Below, piece after piece: positions 1-5,985 of a stretch of DNA of 11,159 nucleotides. The first letter of the stretch is position 1, and each line of letters starts with the position of its first letter. The notes beneath the pieces are model-generated. The model made no database searches. It saw nothing but the letters and a program-made list of their open reading frames with translations, and was not told the DNA's origin. The stretch lies in NCBI GenBank assembly GCA_002786505.1, contig PCTK01000158.1, positions 1,735 to 12,893 on the forward strand, in the 5' to 3' direction. Source of the DNA: Nitrospinae bacterium CG22_combo_CG10-13_8_21_14_all_47_10 (lineage in GTDB: Bacteria > Nitrospinota > Nitrospinia > Nitrospinales > VA-1). Made by a program: the position numbers and the translations under genes.

Positions 1-515
1 GGCAAAAAGCCTGAGTTTTTTTCATTGGCCTTGGGGTTTCTCAAGTCAATAGCCTTATGAGCCGTATTCACATCTCCCGTGATCACCAGTTCCCTGCCCT
101 CAGTCCGCAACTGTTCGCAGTATTCCAGAAAAGCGTCATAAAACTCCATTTTATATTCCAGCCGTTCCGAACCGCTGGTACCATTGGGAAAGTACACGTT
201 GAGCAGGTCAAAATCCTGAAACTCAATTCTAATCACTCGACCTTCCAAATCGAACCGATCAATACCTATTCCAAAATGAACGGCTTTCGGTTTCTTTTTC
301 ATAAAAACCGCTACACCACTGTATCCCCTTCGCTGGGCTGAGTTCCAAACCGCATGGTAGCCCTCCGGATTTCGTATGGAATCTTCCAGGTCTTCCGTCC
401 TCGCCTTAACTTCCTGCAGGCACACCACATCAGGTGATTCAGAGTTGAGCCAGTCAAAAAATCCTTTTTTGACAACGGCACGCATGCCATTGACATTCCA
501 ACTTAATATTCGCAT
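1..515 (-). CDS. xth: Exodeoxyribonuclease III (AP endonuclease), 3' end outside window
   Basis: This is the first 171 codons of an exonuclease III-family gene that runs off the left edge. The enzyme is a Mg-dependent 3'-5' exonuclease and abasic-site endonuclease of base excision repair in the cytoplasm. Reading from ATG 515, the start is MRILSWNVNGMR, with the family Asn at residue 7. The metal-binding Glu follows in LQE (about residue 35). The segment around residues 106-114 reads NVYFPNGTS, and GDVNTAHK starts near 147 with catalytic Asp148 and Asn150. The visible part ends in the conserved NEKNSGFL. The usual length is about 250-260 residues, so roughly one third, including the later catalytic Asp and His, is not visible. 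A weak AAGGG precedes the ATG. The reading frame is open throughout. The family assignment is very secure. Confidence 0.96.
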   Translation of the reverse strand, partial: MRILSWNVNGMRAVVKKGFFDWLNSESPDVVCLQEVKARTEDLEDSIRNPEGYHAVWNSAQRRGYSGVAVFMKKKPKAVHFGIGIDRFDLEGRVIRIEFQDFDLLNVYFPNGTSGSERLEYKMEFYDAFLEYCEQLRTEGRELVITGDVNTAHKAIDLRNPKANEKNSGFL

Positions 516-532
516 AAACCCTTTTATTAAAA

Positions 533-697
533 ATGAATCAGGTTGCAGAGGATAACCAAAAATCAATAAGTGTTCAAGAGCCAACCCCCCATTGGAAAAA
601 CCAGGCAGGCCCGACACTAACCAAATTGATGGATGAAATAATAGGCGCACAATTCCCCTGCATTGTTTGTCTTGTCGCCTGCGCTCCAAGCAGTTGA
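533..697 (+). CDS. Doubtful small ORF, 54 residues, Cys-rich C-terminus
   Basis: An open frame runs from ATG 533 to TGA 695-697. It has a hydrophilic first half and ends FPCIVCLVACAPSS, so Cys43, Cys46 and Cys50 lie in a short hydrophobic tail. That layout loosely resembles leader-plus-core peptides or a small metal/thiol peptide. Against it, no Shine-Dalgarno sequence precedes the ATG, the codons include several ATA and CTA, no promoter is evident on this strand, and an open frame of this length is easily produced by chance. I do not recognise the family. It is listed because it is the only sizeable frame I found in the gap between the exonuclease gene and the membrane peptide. Confidence 0.13.
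   Translation: MNQVAEDNQKSISVQEPTPHWKNQAGPTLTKLMDEIIGAQFPCIVCLVACAPSS
549..577 (-). promoter_or_regulatory. Candidate promoter for exonuclease III gene
   Basis: On the minus strand TTGAAC (577-572) and TATCCT (554-549) are separated by 17 bases. Each matches the sigma70 consensus at four of six positions. They would give a leader of about 27 bases to the ATG at 515. This is inferred from spacing alone, and the match is only moderate. Confidence 0.3.
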
Positions 698-763
698 GGC
701 AACAACCCCGGCCTCACTAAAGCAATAATCAGGACAACCGAATTTAAAACAACCGACCTGTTT

Positions 764-806
764 TTAACATAAATGTAACAATTTTAACGACCTTAAGGTA
801 TATAAT
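764..806 (+). promoter_or_regulatory. Candidate promoter with repeated upstream boxes
   Basis: A perfect TATAAT lies at 801-806, with no good TTGACA 17 bases upstream. Three related boxes sit in the -35 area instead: TTAACA (764-769), GTAACA (775-780, 11 bases later) and TTAACG (784-789). A promoter with a consensus -10, a poor -35 and helically spaced direct repeats is typical of activator-dependent promoters, for example those bound by OmpR/PhoB-type response regulators. A 10-base palindrome (790-799) abuts the -10. The regulator's identity is not known. Predicted transcription starts near 813, leaving a leader of about 93 bases. Confidence 0.4.
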
Positions 807-859
807 GGGGTATGCATAAATTTCCGGAAACTAATCTTTCGAGATTATCTTCCGATATA

Positions 860-875
860 GAAATTTTAAAATTTC
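860..875. repeat. 16-base perfect palindrome in leader
   Basis: GAAATTTTAAAATTTC is identical to its own reverse complement. It lies between the candidate start of transcription and the ATG at 906, where a bound repressor could block elongation. It is AT-rich, so chance is possible. Confidence 0.35.
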
Positions 876-905
876 ATTGGCTATTCAACCCAAGGAAACC
901 TATAA

Positions 906-1010
906 ATGAACGAGACATTCTTAATAATTTTATTACTGTTGATGGTTGGTACCGTGGCAAAGGTAATTTTTGGAGCCATCCGTAAAAAAAAACCGGCTGA
1001 AACAAAGTAA
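906..1010 (+). CDS. Small single-pass membrane peptide, 34 residues
   Basis: The frame starts at ATG 906, nine bases after an AAGGA ribosome-binding site, and ends at TAA 1008-1010. Residues 1-4 are polar (MNET). Residues 5-24 form one hydrophobic helix rich in Leu, Ile and Val. The tail has four basic residues (RKKK, 26-29), which by the positive-inside rule keeps the C-terminus in the cytoplasm. This is the usual form of small bacterial membrane peptides that modulate a larger membrane complex or sensor, but I recognise no family. It has its own candidate promoter with TATAAT at 801-806. No neighbour suggests a partner. The ribosome-binding site, the membrane segment and the upstream signals together make it likelier than a chance frame. 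Confidence 0.55.
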   Translation: MNETFLIILLLLMVGTVAKVIFGAIRKKKPAETK

Positions 1011-1045
1011 TCAAATCAGGTTTATTGCTCAACCTACTCCCATTC

Positions 1046-1099
1046 CTTAGGAGGCAGAAGGGTGGCTTATAAATTCATCCTAAGCCCGCATCTCCCTTC
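1046..1099 (+). other. Imperfect hairpin region with alternative pairings
   Basis: Two pairings compete for TAAG at 1081-1084. The first is CTTAGGA (1046-1052) with TCCTAAG (1078-1084). The second is GGCTTA (1064-1069) with TAAGCC (1081-1086), extendable by GAAGGG (1057-1062) with CCCTTC (1094-1099). It follows the 34-residue peptide gene. No T-run comes directly after it, so it is not a classic intrinsic terminator. It may be a 3' processing or stability structure, or chance in purine- and pyrimidine-rich DNA. The rest of 1011-1234 shows nothing else clear. Confidence 0.25.
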
Positions 1100-1225
1100 C
1101 TTCCCAGGCCCATTTATTTTTCAATGTTTTGATTACAATTCTTGGTTTTTCCTGCAAAAATGAGGTATCCTTGCGACCATTAGATTGTTTCTTTTTTTGT
1201 CACCATAATAAAAAACAAGTCATTT

Positions 1226-1232
1226 GGGAGGA
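1226..1232 (+). promoter_or_regulatory. Ribosome-binding site that decides the start of the six-Cys protein
   Basis: GGGAGGA is a near-perfect Shine-Dalgarno sequence. It ends two bases before ATG 1235 but eight bases before the in-frame ATG 1241, so 1241 is the better-spaced start. Confidence 0.6.
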
Positions 1233-1240
1233 CGATGAAT

Positions 1241-1696
1241 ATGTGGATAAACAAGGCTACGGGATGGATGGTAGTGTTGTTGGCAATTTTTATGAGTGCC
1301 CCGCTCTCTATGGCATCTGAAGTTGCAGACACTAAAGCCTGCGATGAAATAACCCAGGAAGTTCGACAGGGACGCCCCGGAGTAGCTCCTGTTCCCGTCA
1401 TTGATGGGAAAGGCCCCACCGAAGAAATGTCCAGAACCGGTTTGTTCTCAGCCGCGGCAAAACCAACGGGGAAGCTTTCTAAAGAAGACCAGCGAAACCT
1501 TTGCCTCGCTCTGACCCCTATCAGCAACCCCGAAACCCGCTATAAACATAAAGACCACAGCAATTATTATTGCACCCTGATTCTCAACCGGGACAGCCAG
1601 GCATATTGCTACGCGATTGTTCTTGCCGACCCAGGCAAATGCGACTTGATCGTGAGCAAGGAACTCGAGAAAGAATGTCTTGCTAAATCTAAATGA
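1241..1696 (+). CDS. Secreted six-cysteine protein of unknown function
   Basis: This is a 151-residue exported protein, or 153 if ATG 1235 is used. Residues 1-25 are a signal peptide: Lys6, a hydrophobic run at about 10-22, and a likely SMA|SEV cleavage after Ala25. The mature part would lie in the periplasm or outside. It has six cysteines at about 34, 88, 111, 123, 134 and 146. The last four are spaced 11-12 residues apart in similar short units (YYCTLIL, AYCYAIV, KCDLIVS, ECLAK). An even number and regular spacing suggest three disulfides in a small helical, repeat-like domain. I recognise no named family. It has a strong ribosome-binding site and a terminator right after it, so it is probably a single-gene transcript. 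Reduction or oxidation by periplasmic thiol enzymes is possible but not shown. Confidence 0.85.
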   Translation: MWINKATGWMVVLLAIFMSAPLSMASEVADTKACDEITQEVRQGRPGVAPVPVIDGKGPTEEMSRTGLFSAAAKPTGKLSKEDQRNLCLALTPISNPETRYKHKDHSNYYCTLILNRDSQAYCYAIVLADPGKCDLIVSKELEKECLAKSK

Positions 1697-1722
1697 TCTT
1701 TCAGGAGAAACCAGTCCTTGCG

Positions 1723-1753
1723 AAAGGCGGTCCACAGGCCGCCTTTTTCTTTA
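1723..1753 (+). terminator. Rho-independent terminator
   Basis: An 8-base perfect stem, AAAGGCGG (1723-1730) with CCGCCTTT (1739-1746), encloses an 8-base loop and runs into a T-rich tract to 1753. It ends transcription of the six-Cys protein gene. Because the stem is flanked by A residues on its other side, it may also act weakly for the convergent receiver gene on the minus strand. Confidence 0.85.
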
Positions 1754-1789
1754 GCCCTGACAATCGCTATTTATAACCACTGTTTTTAT

Positions 1790-2176
1790 TCAATCCCTGT
1801 TCAGCCCCAGCATTTCGCGGATTTTTCGCTTAAAAATTTCAACATTAATGGGTTTCACAATATAATCCCGGACCCCCGCCTGAATGGCTTCCTGCACCTT
1901 TTTGTCGTCTTTTTCCACCGTGACCATCAGGAAGGGAATATCCTTCCACAATCCTTCTTTCCGAATGGCTTTAAAAAGGTTCAATCCATTCAAGTTCGGC
2001 ATATGCCAATCGGCTACCACCAAATCCGCTTTTTCCTTTTTTAATTGCTCCAGAGCCAGGTTCCCGTCCATAACTTCCGTGACGTTTTTGAACCCCATCA
2101 TCTTAAGATGATAAGTCATCAGCTTTGAAGATGTGGGGTCATCTTCAACCACTAATATTTTGGTGAACGGATTCAT
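1790..2176 (-). CDS. Stand-alone CheY-like response regulator receiver
   Basis: This is a 128-residue single receiver domain with no output domain, as in CheY. Visible landmarks are the acidic pocket Glu11-Asp12-Asp13 (LVVEDD), the phosphoacceptor Asp56 in VVADWHMPNLNG, the switch Thr86 in MVTVE, the aromatic switch Tyr105, and Lys108-Pro109 (DYIVKP). All catalytic residues are present, so it should be phosphorylated by a histidine kinase and signal by protein contact, for example with a flagellar motor or another kinase. No kinase or chemotaxis gene is nearby. It is therefore an orphan whose CheY role is uncertain. The ATG has no clear Shine-Dalgarno. It is divergent from the ATPase gene pair and convergent with the six-Cys protein gene. 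The domain call is certain; the pathway is unknown. Confidence 0.93.
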   Translation of the reverse strand: MNPFTKILVVEDDPTSSKLMTYHLKMMGFKNVTEVMDGNLALEQLKKEKADLVVADWHMPNLNGLNLFKAIRKEGLWKDIPFLMVTVEKDDKKVQEAIQAGVRDYIVKPINVEIFKRKIREMLGLNRD

Positions 2177-2232
2177 ATGTTTTTTACTTGAGAATAATTC
2201 GAATTCTCCAGAACAACGTGTATAAATGTTTT

Positions 2233-2241
2233 ATTATAGCA
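2233..2241 (-). promoter_or_regulatory. Extended -10 promoter for receiver gene
   Basis: The minus strand reads TGCTATAAT (2241-2233), an ideal extended -10 element (TGnTATAAT). It can work without a good -35, and none is seen. It would start a transcript near 2226 with a 50-base leader to the receiver ATG at 2176. Confidence 0.5.
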
Positions 2242-2309
2242 TCGGGAATTCAAAAACCGGATTTATAAAGGATCAGGTTCGCCTTAACCCATTTATTGTA
2301 AAAACGAAA

Positions 2310-3296
2310 ATGCCATCCCGGGAACTGGATATTCAAGACCTGAAAATTTCTTTTTCCACCCCCAGGGGGAAGCTGACTGCCGTTAATGGAATCAGTTTCC
2401 ATTTAAACCAGGGAGAAACTCTGGCTCTGGTCGGGGAGTCTGGTTGTGGCAAAACAGTCAGTGCCCTTTCTATCCTGCGCCTTTTACCCGAACCACCGGC
2501 AGAAATTTTAAGTGGGAAAATTCTGTTTTCCGGACAAAATCTGTTGTCTCTCAACGCAAAAGCGCTACAAAACCTGCGCGGCCGTTCTATTTCAATGATC
2601 TTTCAGGACCCTATGACCTCGCTAAATCCGGTCCTGACAATCGGGGAACAAATGGCTGAAACACTCCTTCGTCATACACCCATGAGTCGGCCAGAAGCCC
2701 TGCAAAAGTCAGCAGACCTGTTGGGCAAGGTAGAAATCCCTTCACCAAAAGAAAAGCTAAAACACTATCCCCACCAACTCAGCGGAGGAATGCGGCAACG
2801 CGTGATGATCGCTATGGCTCTAGCCTGCTCTCCCAGGGTCCTCATTGCGGACGAACCCACAACCGCTCTTGACGTCCTGATTCAAGCCCAGATCCTTGAA
2901 CTCCTGGGAAATTTAAAAAGAGAAACCGGGATGTCCATTCTCATCATCACGCATGACTTGGGAGTGGTCGCGGAAATCGCGCAGAGGGTTTTGATTATGT
3001 ATGCAGGAGAAATTGTGGAATCCGGCCCGGCTCAGGCACTCCTTGATGATCCTCGGCATCCCTATACCAGAGGCCTCATCGCCTCGGTTCCCAAACTGGG
3101 AGCCCTGAAAAAAACCGGCACACGACTGGAAGAAATTCCGGGCAACGTCCCCAGCCTGGATCAGCGTCCTTCAGGGTGTGCGTTTCACCCGCGTTGCAAC
3201 TGGGCTATTGAAAAATGTAAAACCCAAAAACCGCCACTGCGTGAGGGAGAAGGCCAACGGCAATGGCGTTGTCATTTGGAACCGGGATCATTATGA
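2310..3296 (+). CDS. dppD: Dipeptide/oligopeptide ABC importer ATPase (DppD/OppD type)
   Basis: This is one of two ATPases that power peptide (or nickel or similar solute) uptake through an inner-membrane permease pair. In the 328-residue product, Walker A GESGCGKT is at 42-49, the Q-loop Gln is at 99, the signature LSGGMRQR starts at 157, Walker B VLIADEP is at 177-183 with Glu182, and the H-loop His is at 215. The C-terminal oligopeptide/dipeptide extension starts around HPYTRGL. It carries Cys290, Cys296, Cys303 and Cys321, the four-Cys pattern linked with an Fe-S cluster in this family. An ATG at 2226 would add 28 residues, but these do not fit the family N-terminus and would overlap the divergent promoter, so 2310 is chosen. 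It lacks an obvious ribosome-binding site. It overlaps the next gene by four bases. No permease or binding protein is adjacent, so the substrate is unknown. Confidence 0.92.
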   Translation: MPSRELDIQDLKISFSTPRGKLTAVNGISFHLNQGETLALVGESGCGKTVSALSILRLLPEPPAEILSGKILFSGQNLLSLNAKALQNLRGRSISMIFQDPMTSLNPVLTIGEQMAETLLRHTPMSRPEALQKSADLLGKVEIPSPKEKLKHYPHQLSGGMRQRVMIAMALACSPRVLIADEPTTALDVLIQAQILELLGNLKRETGMSILIITHDLGVVAEIAQRVLIMYAGEIVESGPAQALLDDPRHPYTRGLIASVPKLGALKKTGTRLEEIPGNVPSLDQRPSGCAFHPRCNWAIEKCKTQKPPLREGEGQRQWRCHLEPGSL

Positions 3297-4273
3297 ATAA
3301 AGGAAAAGGCCCGGCCTTGCTGGAAGTTCGGGACCTCAAGAAGCATTTTCTACCGCGCAAGAGATTCCTCCAGGAACAGGCTCCACCGGTTCGCGCCGTG
3401 GATGGCATTTCCTTCACCCTGCAAGCAGGGGAAACATTGGGGTTGGTGGGGGAAAGCGGATGCGGAAAATCTACCGCGGCTCGAACCCTGCTCCGCCTGA
3501 TCGAACCCACGTCGGGGCAGATAAGCTTTTGCGGCAAAAACCTGACTGATATCCCGGAAACTGAAATGAGAGCTCTTAGAAGGGAAATGCAGATTATTTT
3601 CCAGGATCCTTATTCTTCCGTCAATCCTGCAAGGCGTATCGGCCGCATCCTTCAAGAGCCTTTTGAAATTCATGGCTTCCAAAACAAAAAAGAAAAGACC
3701 GAAAAAGCCGCGCAACTTTTGGAGCGTGTCGGCTTGCCTCCTGAACATTTCAACCGGTACCCTCACGAATTAAGCGGAGGCCAACTACAGCGTGTGGGCA
3801 TTGCCCGGGCGATCGCCCTGAACCCAAAACTGGTGGTGGCCGATGAACCGGTATCTGCTTTGGACGTTTCCATACAGGCTCAAATCATTAACCTTTTGTC
3901 AGACTTGAAGGAACAGTTGGATATCTCCTACCTGTTTATCTCTCACGATATGGGGGTGGTGGAATATTTCTGTGACCGGGTCGCGGTGATGTATTTTGGA
4001 AAAATTGTTGAGCTTGCCAATAGCGAACAAATTTATAATTCACCCCAGCACCCCTACACGACAGCCCTGCTGAACGCAATTCCCAATCTGGAATCGGGAC
4101 GAATTAAACAAGAGGCCCCTATAAAGGGAGATATTCCTGATCCCGGCAATCCCCCACAAGGTTGCGCGTTTCAAAGCCGTTGCCCCCTCAAGGAAAAACA
4201 GTGTGCAGAAGAAATTCCTGCCCTCAAAGAAATCGCACCCGGCCATTATGCCGCGTGTTTTTTAAAACAATGA
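3293..4273 (+). CDS. dppF: Dipeptide/oligopeptide ABC importer ATPase (DppF/OppF type)
   Basis: This is the partner ATPase of the preceding gene, and the two form the heterodimeric motor of a Dpp/Opp importer. The product is 326 residues. It has Walker A GESGCGKS at 53-60, the Q-loop Gln at 104, signature LSGGQLQR starting at 160, Walker B LVVADEP at 180-186 with Glu185, and H-loop His218. Its C-terminal family extension has Cys291, Cys297, Cys304 and Cys322, again the four-Cys pattern. The chosen ATG 3293 shares ATGA with the upstream stop, a typical translational coupling. An ATG at 3263 would add 10 residues inside the upstream gene and is less likely. The insert after EVRDLKKHF (about residues 20-34) is typical of the F-type subunit. 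No hairpin terminator is visible in the 21 bases before the convergent gene. Confidence 0.92.
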   Translation: MNKGKGPALLEVRDLKKHFLPRKRFLQEQAPPVRAVDGISFTLQAGETLGLVGESGCGKSTAARTLLRLIEPTSGQISFCGKNLTDIPETEMRALRREMQIIFQDPYSSVNPARRIGRILQEPFEIHGFQNKKEKTEKAAQLLERVGLPPEHFNRYPHELSGGQLQRVGIARAIALNPKLVVADEPVSALDVSIQAQIINLLSDLKEQLDISYLFISHDMGVVEYFCDRVAVMYFGKIVELANSEQIYNSPQHPYTTALLNAIPNLESGRIKQEAPIKGDIPDPGNPPQGCAFQSRCPLKEKQCAEEIPALKEIAPGHYAACFLKQ

Positions 4274-4294
4274 TTTTTTTCTTGCACAACGTCT

Positions 4295-4711
4295 TCAGTT
4301 CTTTGAGACCTCTTCCGTTCCCTTGATGTCAGGGACAGGCGAGGCGTGGTGCATGACCATCTTCCAGGAATCACCCTCAAGGTGAAACAGGTTGGTGGCA
4401 AAAACTCTGGAGACCAGAACTCCACTTTCAGCGATGGTATAAAGCTTTTCGATGCACGAAACCCATGCCAGGTCCTCCGATGCCATAACCTGTACATCAG
4501 AAATCTTAATTTCCATATTTCCCGAGTTTTCAAAAATACCTGCCCAGCTATTCAGGATTGGCTCGAACCCCTTGATGGGAGGCCATCCGGGATGCACACA
4601 GGTGGTATTTTCATCCTCCCCCCATACCCTTTCCATCGCCGCAATATCTCTTTTATTAAAAGCTTCGTAAAAACTTTCATTGGCAAATCTGGCTTTATTT
4701 TCATTTATCAT
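4295..4711 (-). CDS. NTF2/SnoaL-fold small protein at the end of the ccm operon
   Basis: This 138-residue cytoplasmic protein has no signal peptide or membrane helix. Its layout is that of SnoaL-like/DUF4440 NTF2-fold proteins: an N-terminal helix with FYEAFNKRDIAAMERVW (14-30), then VHPGWPPIKG (39-48), then alternating strands, ending in WKMVMHHASPV (116-126). His40 and His121-His122 line the place where such folds hold a ligand or an active site. The family has enzymes, binding proteins and many members without known function, so none is assigned. A GAGGA ribosome-binding site lies nine bases before the ATG. Only 20 bases separate it from the thioredoxin gene, so it is probably the last gene of the ccm transcript. 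A role in cytochrome maturation is not evident. Confidence 0.82.
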   Translation of the reverse strand: MINENKARFANESFYEAFNKRDIAAMERVWGEDENTTCVHPGWPPIKGFEPILNSWAGIFENSGNMEIKISDVQVMASEDLAWVSCIEKLYTIAESGVLVSRVFATNLFHLEGDSWKMVMHHASPVPDIKGTEEVSKN

Positions 4712-4731
4712 TAAGCGCTTTCCTCGCCGAC

Positions 4732-5313
4732 TTATTGTTTTAAAATATGTTCCACGGCTTCAAAGGTTTCAGGGGACTCCCAGTTTTTGGCGCCATCCAC
4801 ACGGGCAACCACCCTGCCCTGCTTATTGATCACATAGGTAAAAGGAATGGTGAAAGACGGATAAAGTTTTTCTGCCACCCCTTCGATATCCAGTAAAACC
4901 GGAAAAGATAATTTATGCTTATCCACAAATTCCTGGACCTTGGAAGAATCTCCTTTATCCAGGCTGACAGCAAGAATGGTAAACCCTTGCGAACGAAAAC
5001 GGCGGTACAAGCTTTCAAAACTTGGCATTTCTTTCACACAGGGAGCGCACCAGGTTGCCCAAAAATTCACAATGATTACTTTACCGGGGTAATCTTCCAA
5101 CCCCTCAAGGTTGCCTTTAAGATTTCTTAGCTTGAACGGAGGGGCCAGATAGCCTTCTTGCGGCTTGAACTGATTGGTTTCCGGCTCCAGATTTTCCGGG
5201 CCGGGTTTTTGGATGCGGAGTATGAGGAGAGTCAGGGCCACAATGATTAACAGGCCCAGCAGTCCGTCTTTAGGACGAATAAAGCTTTTCTCTTTTAAGG
5301 CGGTCAATTTCAT
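4732..5313 (-). CDS. Membrane-anchored TlpA/ResA-type thioredoxin (CcmG role)
   Basis: This 193-residue protein reduces the oxidised CXXCH thiols of apocytochromes c, or of CcmH, in the periplasm, taking electrons from a CcdA/DsbD-type donor not seen here. It has a basic N-terminus, one membrane anchor at about 18-33, a linker, and a thioredoxin-like domain from about 55. The active site is WCAPC at 88-92 (Cys89, Cys92). The cis-proline is Pro157 in TIPFTY, and VNFWATWC precedes the active site. WCAPC and the position at the end of the ccm operon fit CcmG/ResA, though general TlpA proteins look alike. The start lies 44 bases inside ccmC. AGGAAAA about 11 bases upstream supports ATG 5313, and no other Met is available before the active site. 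Coupled translation is likely. Confidence 0.92.
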   Translation of the reverse strand: MKLTALKEKSFIRPKDGLLGLLIIVALTLLILRIQKPGPENLEPETNQFKPQEGYLAPPFKLRNLKGNLEGLEDYPGKVIIVNFWATWCAPCVKEMPSFESLYRRFRSQGFTILAVSLDKGDSSKVQEFVDKHKLSFPVLLDIEGVAEKLYPSFTIPFTYVINKQGRVVARVDGAKNWESPETFEAVEHILKQ

Positions 5314-5983
5314 CTTTCAGTTTTTCCTGCCGCACCCGCTCCCCCATCAGCAGGAAGTAAAGCAGAGTGAAGGCACATAGGGACACACCCAGCGTTGCCA
5401 ACATGCTGGGATCCATGCCCTTTCCAATCCCTTCATTGCTGATAACCTTGGGCTGGGGGTGAAATGTCCTCCACCATAGTACGGAAAAATGGATGAAGGG
5501 AATATTCAGGAATCCAACAATACCAAGTACCGCCGCATAACGAGCCCGCATGGAACCGGCAGAACTTTGCGCGCGGAGCATGAGGTAGGCCACGTATATA
5601 AGCCAAAGTATAAGGGTAGAGGTGAGGCGTGCATCCCAAACCCACCAGGCCCCCCATATGGGTCTTGCCCAGATTGGACCCGTGATCAAAACCAGGGAAC
5701 AGAAAACCACACCAATCCCTGCTGAAGCATGGGCATAAATGTCCCACTCCCTGTCTTTTTTCCAAAGAAACAGAATGGAGCATATGAAAACGACAAAAAA
5801 AGCAAAAAATGAAAGCCAGGCACTAGGCACATGAAAATACATGATCCGCTGGATCACTCCTTCGGTACGCTCGGTGGGAACATAGATAAATATCCCGATC
5901 ATTGCCGCCAGGAATGCAAAGCCGGTCAACCAGACCAGAATATTGCCTTCCGCCTGGTTTTCTTCTAAAGCAGGGGGGTTCAT
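5270..5983 (-). CDS. ccmC: Heme handling protein CcmC
   Basis: CcmC holds heme at the periplasmic face of the inner membrane and attaches it to CcmE, working with CcmD. The product is 237 residues with six hydrophobic helices. The tryptophan-rich heme-handling motif WGAWWVWDARLTS is at about 110-122. The two axial-ligand histidines are visible as His51 in YFHVPSAW and His165 in PFIHFSVLWW. The charged C-terminus (ERVRQEKLKDEIDRLKR) is longer than in many relatives and overlaps the thioredoxin start. Three ATG codons in a row (5989, 5986, 5983) are possible starts. The third is chosen because AAGGAAGG at 5997-5990 is best spaced for it. If the first is used the protein gains two Met. It directly follows ccmD. 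Confidence 0.96.
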   Translation of the reverse strand: MNPPALEENQAEGNILVWLTGFAFLAAMIGIFIYVPTERTEGVIQRIMYFHVPSAWLSFFAFFVVFICSILFLWKKDREWDIYAHASAGIGVVFCSLVLITGPIWARPIWGAWWVWDARLTSTLILWLIYVAYLMLRAQSSAGSMRARYAAVLGIVGFLNIPFIHFSVLWWRTFHPQPKVISNEGIGKGMDPSMLATLGVSLCAFTLLYFLLMGERVRQEKLKDEIDRLKREKLYSS

Positions 5984-5985
5984 CA

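Larger units (their letters stand above)
516..905. other. Gene-poor intergenic stretch with palindromes and direct repeats
   Basis: About 390 bases lack a convincing gene. The left half holds only a candidate promoter for the exonuclease gene and a doubtful small frame. The right half holds two copies of ACAACCGA (734-741 and 749-756, 15-base period). It also has three TAAC-containing boxes near 764-789 and four perfect palindromes: ACCTTAAGGT 790-799, TATGCATA 811-818, TTTCCGGAAA 821-830 and GAAATTTTAAAATTTC 860-875. The density of symmetric elements points to a regulatory leader for the small membrane peptide that follows. Confidence 0.5.

Noticed and set aside
311..496. Minus-strand frame of 61 codons at the left edge
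   Set aside because: It is another frame of exonuclease III, whose true frame is open from 515 to the window edge with all family motifs.
2226..2309. 28-residue N-terminal extension of DppD from ATG 2226
   Set aside because: It does not resemble the family N-terminus, has no ribosome-binding site, and overlaps the divergent extended -10 promoter.
3350..3766. Minus-strand open frame of 138 codons inside dppF
   Set aside because: It is a mirror of a gene with complete Walker, signature and H-loop motifs.
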